Source: JBBDIP01 sp964602455 | GTDB lineage: Bacteria; Bacillota; Sulfobacillia; Fermentithermobacillales; Fermentithermobacillaceae | Reading direction: 5' to 3' | DNA length: 52,859 nt | Assembly: GCA_964602455.1 (NCBI GenBank) | Contig: CAZRRG010000003.1 | Span: 1-52,859 of the forward strand | In this document: positions 7,889 through 15,584 of the stretch, piece after piece | How positions within the stretch are numbered: the first letter of the stretch is position 1 | Layout: each line of letters opens with the position of its first letter | Notes under the pieces: model-generated | Databases searched by the model: none | What the model was told of the DNA's origin: nothing | Seen by the model: the letters and a program-made list of their open reading frames with translations, nothing else | Program-made: the position numbers and the translations under genes

Positions 7889-9139
7889 CTACTGCTGCGC
7901 GGTGACCGTCAAGCTAGCATCCCCGCGCCTACTCCTGCGGTAGTAGTAGACCGATGCGCCAGTGGCAACCAGGTATGCAAGGAATCCCAGCATAAATGGC
8001 CACTTCGGGTTCATCGTGTAGAGCACGCCGGAGGATAGAGACCCGGCGATCCCGCCCAGCGACTTCACTCCGTTGTAGTAACCCATCGTCAGGTTGCTGT
8101 CCTTGCCCTCGGCCGTCTGTGTCAGGATGTTCTGAGTGAGGGGAGCGCTGACCGCGAAGAGCGCGAAGTAGAGGATGTTGGCCAGCACGAAAGGCACTGT
8201 GGAGTTGAGAAGCAACACGGCCAGCATGGAACAAGCGCAGACCAGGTTCACCAGGGTCCAGGAACGACGGATGTCGGTGTTCCCAACCAACCAAAGGCCG
8301 AGCGTGCTGTTGGCGGCCAGGGAAACCAGCCCGATCACGCCTTTGATGGCGCCGTTGTAACCGGAAGACAAGCCCAGCTGGGCTTTCAGGTAGTAGTTGA
8401 AGCTCCCGTCGAGTGCGACGCTCCCCAGGTTGGTGAGGGCGGCGACAGCAAAGACAGCGATCAAGAGCGGAGTCATTATGTTCTTCCCTGCTATGAAGGC
8501 TGCGATTGGGTTCGCTTCCTTGACCAGCGACCCAAGGGAGATCTTGGACTGAGCGGTATCGCGGTCGTCTTGGCAGATGATGAAGAACATGATCCCAGAC
8601 GCAGTCAGGACTAGGACCTGCGCCAGCATGGTGGCTGATATCCCGAACTCACCAAGCATCCCGCCGACGAAGTAACCGAAGGAACTGGCTACCATCTGGA
8701 CGGTCGCAGTGACAGTCAGGTACCTGCCGCGCAGCTCCACTGGTGTTGTGTTGACCACGTACGTCAGAACTGCCGTGAAGACGCCGGCAGTGAAGATGCC
8801 GGCGAACATCCGCGCTCCGACCATCGCCCGCTCGGTACCCGCAATCCAGAAGAAGGCTTGTCCGATGGCGTATCCGAGACTGCAGATGAGGATAACCATG
8901 CGGCTGGACACGAAGGTGACGAGTTTGCCCCAAAACGGAGAGACCAAGAAGTTGATCGTCATCATGGATGCCAGGGCGACGCCGAACATGTAGTCCCCGA
9001 AGCCACGCTCCTTGATGATAGTGGGAGTCACGGCGTGAGCGAAGTTGGCTGCTAGGTTTAGCAGCACACACGCTATGAAGAACAGGTTCGCCTTCCGTCG
9101 ATCACCCAACACGAGTGGCCCCCAGTCGACCCGCGGCAT
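7889..9139 (-). CDS. MFS transporter
   Basis: This 416-residue protein has about twelve membrane helices. It carries an N-terminal-half motif around FWGKLVTFVSSRMVILI and the RGRY element after helix 4 typical of MFS_1 proteins. A long central loop (residues about 195-215) separates the two halves, and the C-terminus ends with a basic patch, YYYRRSRRG. It is probably a proton-driven exporter or a small-metabolite carrier of unknown substrate. ATG is the start, with a weak ribosome binding site. It ends just after the 33-bp repeat array and starts about 90 bp from the amino-acid racemase gene on the same strand, so the two could be cotranscribed. Confidence 0.88.
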   Translation of the reverse strand: MPRVDWGPLVLGDRRKANLFFIACVLLNLAANFAHAVTPTIIKERGFGDYMFGVALASMMTINFLVSPFWGKLVTFVSSRMVILICSLGYAIGQAFFWIAGTERAMVGARMFAGIFTAGVFTAVLTYVVNTTPVELRGRYLTVTATVQMVASSFGYFVGGMLGEFGISATMLAQVLVLTASGIMFFIICQDDRDTAQSKISLGSLVKEANPIAAFIAGKNIMTPLLIAVFAVAALTNLGSVALDGSFNYYLKAQLGLSSGYNGAIKGVIGLVSLAANSTLGLWLVGNTDIRRSWTLVNLVCACSMLAVLLLNSTVPFVLANILYFALFAVSAPLTQNILTQTAEGKDSNLTMGYYNGVKSLGGIAGSLSSGVLYTMNPKWPFMLGFLAYLVATGASVYYYRRSRRGDASLTVTAQQ

Positions 9140-9230
9140 TGTCGCTTACGCTTGGATCTGCAGCGCAGGAGTCCTTTCACAGAAAACTCGATAGACCATC
9201 ATATCACTGGGGGAGCCGTGTGCGTAGTCC

Positions 9231-9923
9231 TCAGCCCAGTATGTAGTCTACGATGGCGTCGATGTGGATCTGGGTCGTATCCAGGACGTGGATGTCCAGG
9301 TCATCTGGCTTGATGATGAGAGGGAGTTCGGTGCATCCGAGGATAAGGCCGTCGGCGCCGGTCTCCGCTATCATACGGTTCGCGATGTCCAGCACAAGGC
9401 GTTTTTCCTCAGGCAAGACGATCCCCTCTTGGAGGTTGGGGAAGATGACTCCGTGGATAGCCTTCTGCTCGTCGGGTGTGGGGATCAGGGCTTCGATGCC
9501 GTACCGGGCGAACGCTTCAGTGTACATCCCGCTGCTCATGGTGAACCCGGTGCCGAAGACAATGACCTTCTTGCAGCCCTTCTTCTTGGCGGATTTGCAG
9601 GTCTCCTCAACGATGCTGATGAGAGGCAGGGGAGAGCGCTCGCGCACCCGGTCAAAGACTATGTGAGCCGTGTTGGCCGCCATTGCCGCGAACTCGGCGC
9701 CGGCAGCAGCCAGAGTGTGGACCGAAGCCACCAAGCGGTCGGTGAAGGGGTCCCACAGCTTCTTGTCCGCGAGGTTGTACATTACGTCGAGATCCAGGCT
9801 GTCGATGACCATGAGCGGGTATCCGGCGCCGCCGGTCCTGGCCCGAAAGCCAGCGATGATCCCTTTGTAGTAGTCCAGCGTGGACTCGGGTCCAATGCCG
9901 CCCACCAGCCCCAGTTTCCTCAC
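9231..9923 (-). CDS. Aspartate/glutamate racemase family, single-cysteine type
   Basis: The 230-residue protein (GTG 9923 behind GGGGG) begins MRKLGLVGGIGPEST, the usual start of the Asp/Glu/hydantoin racemase family; longer starts up to 9980 add only non-conserved residues. These PLP-independent enzymes use two cysteines as acid-base pair. The second one is present (Cys197 in GCTELP), but the first motif reads MAANTAH, with Ala83 where Cys is expected. The Escherichia coli L-aspartate/glutamate-specific racemase EcL-DER likewise has one Cys, with Thr83 and Cys197, so a one-sided or slow racemase is plausible; a different isomerase is also possible. It is read toward the MFS gene. Confidence 0.85.
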   Translation of the reverse strand: MRKLGLVGGIGPESTLDYYKGIIAGFRARTGGAGYPLMVIDSLDLDVMYNLADKKLWDPFTDRLVASVHTLAAAGAEFAAMAANTAHIVFDRVRERSPLPLISIVEETCKSAKKKGCKKVIVFGTGFTMSSGMYTEAFARYGIEALIPTPDEQKAIHGVIFPNLQEGIVLPEEKRLVLDIANRMIAETGADGLILGCTELPLIIKPDDLDIHVLDTTQIHIDAIVDYILG

Positions 9924-10065
9924 AATGTACACCCCCACTTGTGTTCCGCGCCCGGCTGCCTTGGTGACGCATGGCTGCACAGAGCCCTAACTCAGATCGT
10001 GTTCTCCCGCGCGCGACGGGATCCGCCCGGTTCGCTCCGGCCTGGAGTAACGAGGGCTGGTGGAC

Positions 10066-10737
10066 CTACTGCTGCGGTGCCTCGTCCGGACCGGCGGCGC
10101 TGCCCGGATCGCCGGAGCAACCGGAGTCGCCGGCGCCGCGTTTCCCAGACAGTTCATCTTTCCAGCTGAGGACCTGTTGGCGGACCCGCTGCTTAATGCT
10201 TTGCACTCTGCGCAGCAGGATCATGAGGCTGGACGTCGCCACGAAGGTAACGGTCGGGGCCGGTTGATTGGCCACCAACGCTGCGCACGGCAAGAGGACG
10301 CACGTCACCACGGCGCTCCTATCGTGGTCCCTGATAAACAGGTACACCAGACCCCAGAGCCCAATCGACACTATCGGGACGACCAGGTTCCAGTTAGTGA
10401 GTGCCAGGCAGCCGCCGACGAACGTGGCGAGGCCGCCGCCGCCGTGGAAGCGGAGCCAGACCGGCCAGTTGTGTCCGGCGATTGCGACAGCGGGCATCAG
10501 GAACGGCAGGATCGGCGCGGCAGAGATGCTGCCGGTCAATGCGGCGAGATAGCCTTTGCCCATGTCCCCAAGCAGGGTCAGGATCCCGGGGAGCCAGCCA
10601 ACCTGGGCAACCACGTTTGTTGCCCCTACGTTGCGGGAGCCGATCTTGCGGATGTCGCGCTTTCCAAAGAGGCGCGTTACAAGGTAGGCGGTCGGCAGGG
10701 AACCGATCAGATAGGCTAGCAGCAGATACTTTAGCAC
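10066..10737 (-). CDS. plsY: PlsY-like acyl-phosphate glycerol-3-phosphate acyltransferase
   Basis: PlsY is a membrane enzyme that transfers an acyl group from acyl-phosphate to glycerol 3-phosphate, the first step of phospholipid synthesis. The three PlsY signatures are present in order: GSRNVGATN (residues 33-41 from GTG 10737), GDMGKG (57-62) and GHNWPVWLRFHGGGG (88-102). The third normally reads GGKG, so its Lys is replaced by Gly. GTG 10737 is preferred because AAGGGGG lies eight bases upstream and the protein then begins MLKYLLLAYLIGSLP as PlsY proteins do; the frame stays open to ATG 10797. A hydrophilic tail of about 40 residues extends beyond the usual length. It may be a divergent paralogue rather than the housekeeping copy. 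Confidence 0.85.
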   Translation of the reverse strand: MLKYLLLAYLIGSLPTAYLVTRLFGKRDIRKIGSRNVGATNVVAQVGWLPGILTLLGDMGKGYLAALTGSISAAPILPFLMPAVAIAGHNWPVWLRFHGGGGLATFVGGCLALTNWNLVVPIVSIGLWGLVYLFIRDHDRSAVVTCVLLPCAALVANQPAPTVTFVATSSLMILLRRVQSIKQRVRQQVLSWKDELSGKRGAGDSGCSGDPGSAAGPDEAPQQ

Positions 10738-10960
10738 GCTCCTTGCCCCCTTCTGCGGCTCGACCATAGTAGTATCGGAGACTGCCTGCTTGGCCATTCG
10801 TGGGCCAAGCCGCGACTTTGCGGAGGCGGGAGTCCTATTGCGAAGGAGCGGACGTCAGGCACGCGGCGTCTAGTACAGCTTCCGCAGGGTCGCGATAAGG
10901 CTGGTACCGATTGGATCGTATCATCCACGTCGGACGGAGGTCAACCTGCGGACGGGTTGG

Positions 10961-11755
10961 TCACTTCCCAACCAGAGTGATAAGGGTGATCTCGGGCGGG
11001 CAGAAGAACCTCACGGGGATGTGGCTCGTACCGATGCCCCGGGTGGTGTACACCGTGTGTGTTTCAGTGGATGCCAATCCGGCAGGGTAGTTCTGCCCAA
11101 GCGGCGGCAGGAGAACGGGCCCGTACCAGGGCAGCCGGACCTGACCGCCGTGAGAGTGGCCCGATATCTGCAGCGTGATGCCGTGTTCAGGTTCGACCCA
11201 GTCGGCGACGTCGGGTTCGTGGGCCAGCAGGATCCGGATGGCGTCGCCCGGCGCTCCGGCCACCGCGTGCTCGATCGATGGCCGTCCAAGCAGGGCATCA
11301 TCGATCCCACACAGCCACAGTTCGGGCGCGACGAGCACGCCTCGATTCACCAGCATATCCAGGTCCAACTCGTCCCAGTTGTTGCGACCTTCCGCCCACC
11401 GGTCCCAGTTCCCGGGAACCCCGTACGGGTGCTCGAAGGGCTGGAGCGCTTGGTTGATCGCCTCGAACTTGTCGCTTCCGGTGGCGAAGTCCCCGAGAGC
11501 TACGACAACGTCCGGGTTGCGGGCAGCCAGGGCCTGTGTCGCGCGGAGAACGGTTTCCAACCGGGTCTCGTCTAGATGGAGATCGGCGATCACCCCGATG
11601 GTGAACCCCTCGAGCCCGGGCGGTAGAGACTCGACGCGGACTGTGACTTCTTCCAGGCGTATCAGTCTGGGTTCGACGGCGTAGGCGTACACGACGCAGA
11701 GGACTACAAGCAGCACTGTCCAGCCGATGAGGCGCGAGATAAGGCGGGATATCAA
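10961..11755 (-). CDS. Membrane-anchored metallophosphoesterase (YaeI/YkuE-like)
   Basis: This 264-residue calcineurin-type phosphoesterase has an N-terminal membrane anchor (residues about 8-26), so its catalytic domain probably faces outside. Metal-binding motifs are in the expected order: DLH (Asp58, His60), GDF (Asp89), GNWD (Asn116), the His of LAHEPD (179) and GHSH (His200, His202). The GNH(D/E) motif has Trp instead of the usual His at 117. Related enzymes hydrolyse UDP-2,3-diacylglucosamine or act at the cell surface, but the substrate here is unknown. The start is TTG 11755 with AAGGGG nine bases upstream. It stands alone, with a 205-bp gap to the preceding gene on its strand. Confidence 0.85.
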   Translation of the reverse strand: MISRLISRLIGWTVLLVVLCVVYAYAVEPRLIRLEEVTVRVESLPPGLEGFTIGVIADLHLDETRLETVLRATQALAARNPDVVVALGDFATGSDKFEAINQALQPFEHPYGVPGNWDRWAEGRNNWDELDLDMLVNRGVLVAPELWLCGIDDALLGRPSIEHAVAGAPGDAIRILLAHEPDVADWVEPEHGITLQISGHSHGGQVRLPWYGPVLLPPLGQNYPAGLASTETHTVYTTRGIGTSHIPVRFFCPPEITLITLVGK

Positions 11756-11994
11756 GCCGTGGACCCCTTCCTGTGGATGCCCTACACACCATTATACGGT
11801 TTTCCGCAGGAGTTTCACCGGTTCCTGCCCCATATGCAGCGGAAACCGTTGCCATCGCTGCTCATGGGTCTCCTGGCCGCGGCATTGGGGACGGGATGTC
11901 TGGAAACCAAGCCCCACTTGGGAGAAGATTACAGTGTTGTGCCCGTGACGATCCGAGGATTCGCTCCGTCTTCATGAGATGAGGGAGGGCAGAG

Positions 11995-12498
11995 ATGGGA
12001 ATGCCAAACACGCCGTTGCGGGCATGGTGCGAGAAGACCTGGCCCGCCGTCTACCGCCATATATACCGGCTCGTCCAGAACAGGGAGGAGGCCGAAGACC
12101 TGACACAGGAGACCTATCTCAGGGTCGTCAGTAAAGGCTTCTCCGAAACCGAGCCACCCCACATGGGATACCTAAGAGCGGCCGCGACCAATCTCGTCAG
12201 GGACTCCTGGCGGCGCAAGAGAACGTCTGGAGCGCTATCGCCTCTGGAAGAGGCGGCGCTGGTCGCGGCATCCGACGGAGACGACGCACTGTCGAGCGGT
12301 GTCGGCGAGATCATGGACGGCCTTCCCGCCGAGTACCGGGAGGTCCTGGAACTGCGCATCGTCCGAGGGTACTCCCGTGCTGAAACCGCCCTCAAGATGG
12401 GCAGAAGCGAGGACTCGGTGCGGGGACTTCAGTACAGGGCCCTTTGTGCCCTGAGAGAAGCGCTGCTAGAGCAGAAGAAGGGGGCGCAGACAACGTGA
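11995..12498 (+). CDS. ECF-type RNA polymerase sigma factor
   Basis: This 167-residue protein has the two conserved parts of extracytoplasmic-function sigma factors. Sigma region 2 (residues about 10-60) contains the core-binding helix NREEAEDLTQETYLRV. Region 4 (about 100-155) begins LPAEYREVLELRIVRGYS and carries the helix-turn-helix that reads the -35 element. The linker is short and there is no extra C-terminal domain. ATG is preceded by GGGAGGG. The stop overlaps the next gene in a GTGA arrangement, the usual sigma/anti-sigma coupling. It may activate its own operon, but no promoter motif was recognised. Confidence 0.93.
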   Translation: MGMPNTPLRAWCEKTWPAVYRHIYRLVQNREEAEDLTQETYLRVVSKGFSETEPPHMGYLRAAATNLVRDSWRRKRTSGALSPLEEAALVAASDGDDALSSGVGEIMDGLPAEYREVLELRIVRGYSRAETALKMGRSEDSVRGLQYRALCALREALLEQKKGAQTT

Positions 12499-14123
12499 AC
12501 AAGGAGATTGAGAACGCTGTTGACGCCATGGTTGAGGACATGAGGAACGAGCGGAGTCCGAAGGCGCCGAAAACCACCGAAGAAGCCGGTCTCCTGGCAA
12601 CCGCCCGGCTGGTGAAGGGTTTGCGGGAACAGCCGATCGCGCCGGCGGAACTCGGTAGCAGGATTGTCGAGCAAGTTACATCGGCCGCAGGCGAGCAGCA
12701 GCGTGAGGACGCCGGTGACTTGCGACGTTCACATTCGCACGGCACAGGCTTGCGCGGTGCAGGCTCCCGCGGCGCAGATTCGGACACCGGAGCTTTAACC
12801 AAAGGGATGGCGGTTCGGCGTCCGCGTAGGCCCGCCTGGCAGGCGGTCGTCGGGATCGCCGCGGCGCTAGTGCTGTTTGTCGGGTTCGCGGTGTCGTCGG
12901 GTATGTTCGGTCGCGACGTCGCGTACGCGATGTCGCGAGCGGTAAACAAGATAGACTCGTACCACGGTGTTCTCGAGAAGAGCTACCGTACGCTGTCGGG
13001 TGAGTCTCAGGTGGTGCGCAGAGTGGAAGTATGGTCCTGGGAAGGCGGCTATGCGACCAGGCTGGAAGACGGGACCCTCACGGTGAACGACGGCCAGAGG
13101 AAGTGGCAGGTTAGGCCCAGCGAGAAGGTGCTTGCCCTCTTGCCCTTGCTGCCTGATCCGGACCGTTCGGGCCTTGACCTGCGGGCAGAAGCGGAGCGGG
13201 CCATGAAGTATCCCCACGCGGAAGCCGGGGAGGACGTCATCGCGGGAAGGGCCGCTACCAGGTTGGAGGTTACCCCTCCGGGCGGACAGACCTACGAACT
13301 CTGGGTAGATAAGGAGACTAATCTGCCGCTCCAGCTGCGGACCGCAGTGCAGAACGGCATCCAGACCACCTACACGTATGCCGAGTTCGACGCCGGGAGC
13401 GGCGTTGACCCAACCGGCTTTGTGTACGCGGTCCCCGAAGGATACGCGGTGCTGGAGGACGACCCGGGGCAGATGGTGGCGACACCGGCTGAGGCAGCAG
13501 GCATCGCAGGGTTCGCGCCACTCATGCCGCTCACTGAGCCGAGCCGCATCATAGCCCACACAAGCGGGCGCATAGTCCTGGACTTCGGCTCTTCATCGGT
13601 GATACAGACCCCGGCTGAAGGGGAGTTCACCCCAGCTTCCCATGTAGCCATCGGACACGCAGCCGGCGGTCCCCTGGAGATCACCGAGGACAGCCTCCGC
13701 TGGCGGCAGGCAGGACTGGAAGTGAGGGTCTTGGGCGAAGCCAGGCTCGAGATCGCGAAGCAGATTGCTCCTGATCTGGCCTTGCCTTCCGAGGTCGAAA
13801 ATGGGTCCTTCAACCCGGATGTGAGGGTCCAGGTCGATATGGAAGCGGCGCAGAATGACCAGAAGCAGGTGGACGGCGGGCATAGCCCGTGGCAGCTCGA
13901 TCCCCTGTCGGTATCCCTTACCTTCGTCAACCTGAAGGTGACTCCCGGCGGCATCGTGGGTGAACCGGAGATCCCGTATGAGGCCTTCTCGATGCAGTGG
14001 AACGATGGGGTAAGGGCAATCGTGGAGGTATCCGAAGGACCGGTGAGCCGCGTGTACCTCGAAAGGCTCGTCAGGCGGGATGACAGCGGGATCTGGTCTG
14101 TAGTGGGATACGACCCACGGTAG
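12495..14123 (+). CDS. Putative transmembrane anti-sigma factor with MucB/LolA-like domain
   Basis: The protein has 542 residues from GTG 12495, which overlaps the sigma-factor stop by four bases and follows AAGAAGGGGG; the frame is open upstream to 12444. Residues 1-110 are cytoplasmic, a place for sigma binding although no zinc-type HxxxCxxC motif is visible. One membrane helix spans residues about 115-136. The extracellular part starts with a MucB/RseB- or LolA-like region (YELWVDKETNLPLQ), known to sense lipids or envelope damage, and is followed by about 230 residues I do not recognise. By position it should hold the ECF sigma factor at the membrane. A 13-bp tandem repeat begins at its stop codon. 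Confidence 0.8.
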   Translation: MNKEIENAVDAMVEDMRNERSPKAPKTTEEAGLLATARLVKGLREQPIAPAELGSRIVEQVTSAAGEQQREDAGDLRRSHSHGTGLRGAGSRGADSDTGALTKGMAVRRPRRPAWQAVVGIAAALVLFVGFAVSSGMFGRDVAYAMSRAVNKIDSYHGVLEKSYRTLSGESQVVRRVEVWSWEGGYATRLEDGTLTVNDGQRKWQVRPSEKVLALLPLLPDPDRSGLDLRAEAERAMKYPHAEAGEDVIAGRAATRLEVTPPGGQTYELWVDKETNLPLQLRTAVQNGIQTTYTYAEFDAGSGVDPTGFVYAVPEGYAVLEDDPGQMVATPAEAAGIAGFAPLMPLTEPSRIIAHTSGRIVLDFGSSSVIQTPAEGEFTPASHVAIGHAAGGPLEITEDSLRWRQAGLEVRVLGEARLEIAKQIAPDLALPSEVENGSFNPDVRVQVDMEAAQNDQKQVDGGHSPWQLDPLSVSLTFVNLKVTPGGIVGEPEIPYEAFSMQWNDGVRAIVEVSEGPVSRVYLERLVRRDDSGIWSVVGYDPR

Positions 14124-14185
14124 GTATTCATCATAGGTGTTCACCGTAGGTGTCTACGATAGGTGTTCACGGTTCACGTTCATGG
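14121..14185 (+). repeat. 13-bp tandem repeat, four copies plus a decayed one
   Basis: The units TAGGTATTCATCA, TAGGTGTTCACCG, TAGGTGTCTACGA and TAGGTGTTCACGG occupy 14121-14172, and 14173-14185 looks like a decayed fifth copy. The first unit includes the TAG stop codon of the putative anti-sigma gene. The repeat ends just before the hairpin at 14190. Confidence 0.85.
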
Positions 14186-14189
14186 AAGG

Positions 14190-14214
14190 TGTTCCGGGCA
14201 TTTTGCCCGGAACA
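14190..14214. terminator. Hairpin between convergent genes, probable bidirectional terminator
   Basis: TGTTCCGGGC and GCCCGGAACA form a perfect ten-pair stem around the loop ATTTT. It sits between the stop codons of the putative anti-sigma gene and gerC, two bases from the latter. No clear run of T follows on either strand, so efficient intrinsic termination is not certain. Confidence 0.6.
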
Positions 14215-14216
14215 TC

Positions 14217-15575
14217 CTACTTCCTGGGCAGCAGCCCCTGCTCTTTCAGCCCCCAGATAGCTCCCGGCGCCCTCACGCGAGTCTTTACATCGAGTTCAAC
14301 CTCGACGTAGGGAAACACCTCGTCGTTCCATATCTCCTCCATGGTGGCCCATAGGTCGGGGTTCGACTTGTACACCTCGAAGCCGAACCCGTAGATATCG
14401 GTCTTGAGTTCATTCTGCACTCTTTCCAGCGTGGCAAAGATCTCACGGGTCACCACCGCGCGGGCGGATTCCTCAAGCGCGTCGACTATCCCGGGCTGGC
14501 GCAGGTCTGAGCCCATCTCGAACTGGGAAGCTTCAAGATCCACATGGATTTCCGCCTGGATCTTGATCCCGCGAGGCCCGCCTTCAAAGACGGGTTTGAA
14601 GGATGAATTGGCCCGGACTACATCGAGCCCAACCATCTTGCCGGAACCAAAGGGATCCGGCACATCCATCGAAGTCTCCTGAAGGTCCCCTGACAGCCAC
14701 AGGTATCCTCTTGCCTCGGTTCCATCCAGCAGCCCCACCAACTTGTCGCCCTTGTAGGCCGCGATCCCTATGTCTATGGTCATTCCCGGCACTAATTCTC
14801 CACTGGCAGCCTCTTTGAGGGGATCCAGCACCGGCGAGTCATCCGGCAGCTCGCCCTCGATGTCCACGTTTACATCGATTGGCTGTTCCAGTGAGGTAGC
14901 CTTGTCAGTCTGTTTGACTTCCTGACCCTGCCTCTTAACCTGGATATCTTTCGTTTGCCTACCTGCTGTGTGCAGCGTTACAGGCTCGATGCCAGGCTCA
15001 GATAGCTTAACTATGAACTCATTCAGGGTTGTCCGCACCGTCTTGCCGCTCCTTAAGGCTGTGGTCGAGAGGGCAAAGAGTACTCGGGACGGTAGGGCCT
15101 CGATCATGGGGCGCTGGAGAAGGCCGGATCCGGTATCGCATGTGGAGATAATCGCTGAGTTACGGATGCGAGCGTCACGAAGCACATAGTCCAGGTACTG
15201 GCCTATACCTTCACGCGCCAGGGCCTGGCCGAAGATGATGCTGCTGACCTGGCCCATGGTGAGTGCGCGGGGCATCCGCCTCTGGGCGTTTGTGAGCGCG
15301 GCGGCCAAGGTGTCCGCTTGATCTCGCAAGAGTACCGCGACGGTAGACGTCGACTCGCCGACTGAACGGGCGCTGGACAGCGCTTTCGGGTTGAGGACCT
15401 CAAGCGATACGATAACCTGACCGTTTTCGCCTTTGTCGAGGCCGATGGACCCCACTATGCCGACCTCATCAAGTTCCTGGCGGTCCCAGCAAGCGGATGT
15501 GGAGACGGCGATGGCGACGGTGATCAGCATACATACGATTCTTCGCCACATCGCGACCTTACGGATCCTGTGCAT
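14217..15575 (-). CDS. gerAC: Ger(x)C-family spore germination lipoprotein
   Basis: This is the C subunit of a nutrient germinant receptor, a lipoprotein of the spore inner membrane. A basic, hydrophobic signal peptide ends in STSAC, with Cys29 as the lipidated residue, followed by WDRQELDEVG, the hallmark start of mature GerAC proteins. The length of 452 residues is somewhat above the usual 370-410; an acidic segment around residues 225-260 may account for the excess. It is the last gene of the operon, nine bases after gerB, and shares a hairpin with the convergent anti-sigma gene. Confidence 0.93.
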   Translation of the reverse strand: MHRIRKVAMWRRIVCMLITVAIAVSTSACWDRQELDEVGIVGSIGLDKGENGQVIVSLEVLNPKALSSARSVGESTSTVAVLLRDQADTLAAALTNAQRRMPRALTMGQVSSIIFGQALAREGIGQYLDYVLRDARIRNSAIISTCDTGSGLLQRPMIEALPSRVLFALSTTALRSGKTVRTTLNEFIVKLSEPGIEPVTLHTAGRQTKDIQVKRQGQEVKQTDKATSLEQPIDVNVDIEGELPDDSPVLDPLKEAASGELVPGMTIDIGIAAYKGDKLVGLLDGTEARGYLWLSGDLQETSMDVPDPFGSGKMVGLDVVRANSSFKPVFEGGPRGIKIQAEIHVDLEASQFEMGSDLRQPGIVDALEESARAVVTREIFATLERVQNELKTDIYGFGFEVYKSNPDLWATMEEIWNDEVFPYVEVELDVKTRVRAPGAIWGLKEQGLLPRK

Positions 15576-15584
15576 GATCAGCGC

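Noticed and set aside
11834..11977. Possible small lipoprotein-like frame (MQRKPLPSLLMGLLAAALGTGC) before the sigma factor
   Set aside because: No ribosome binding site, a poor lipobox and only 47 residues; not enough to call a gene.
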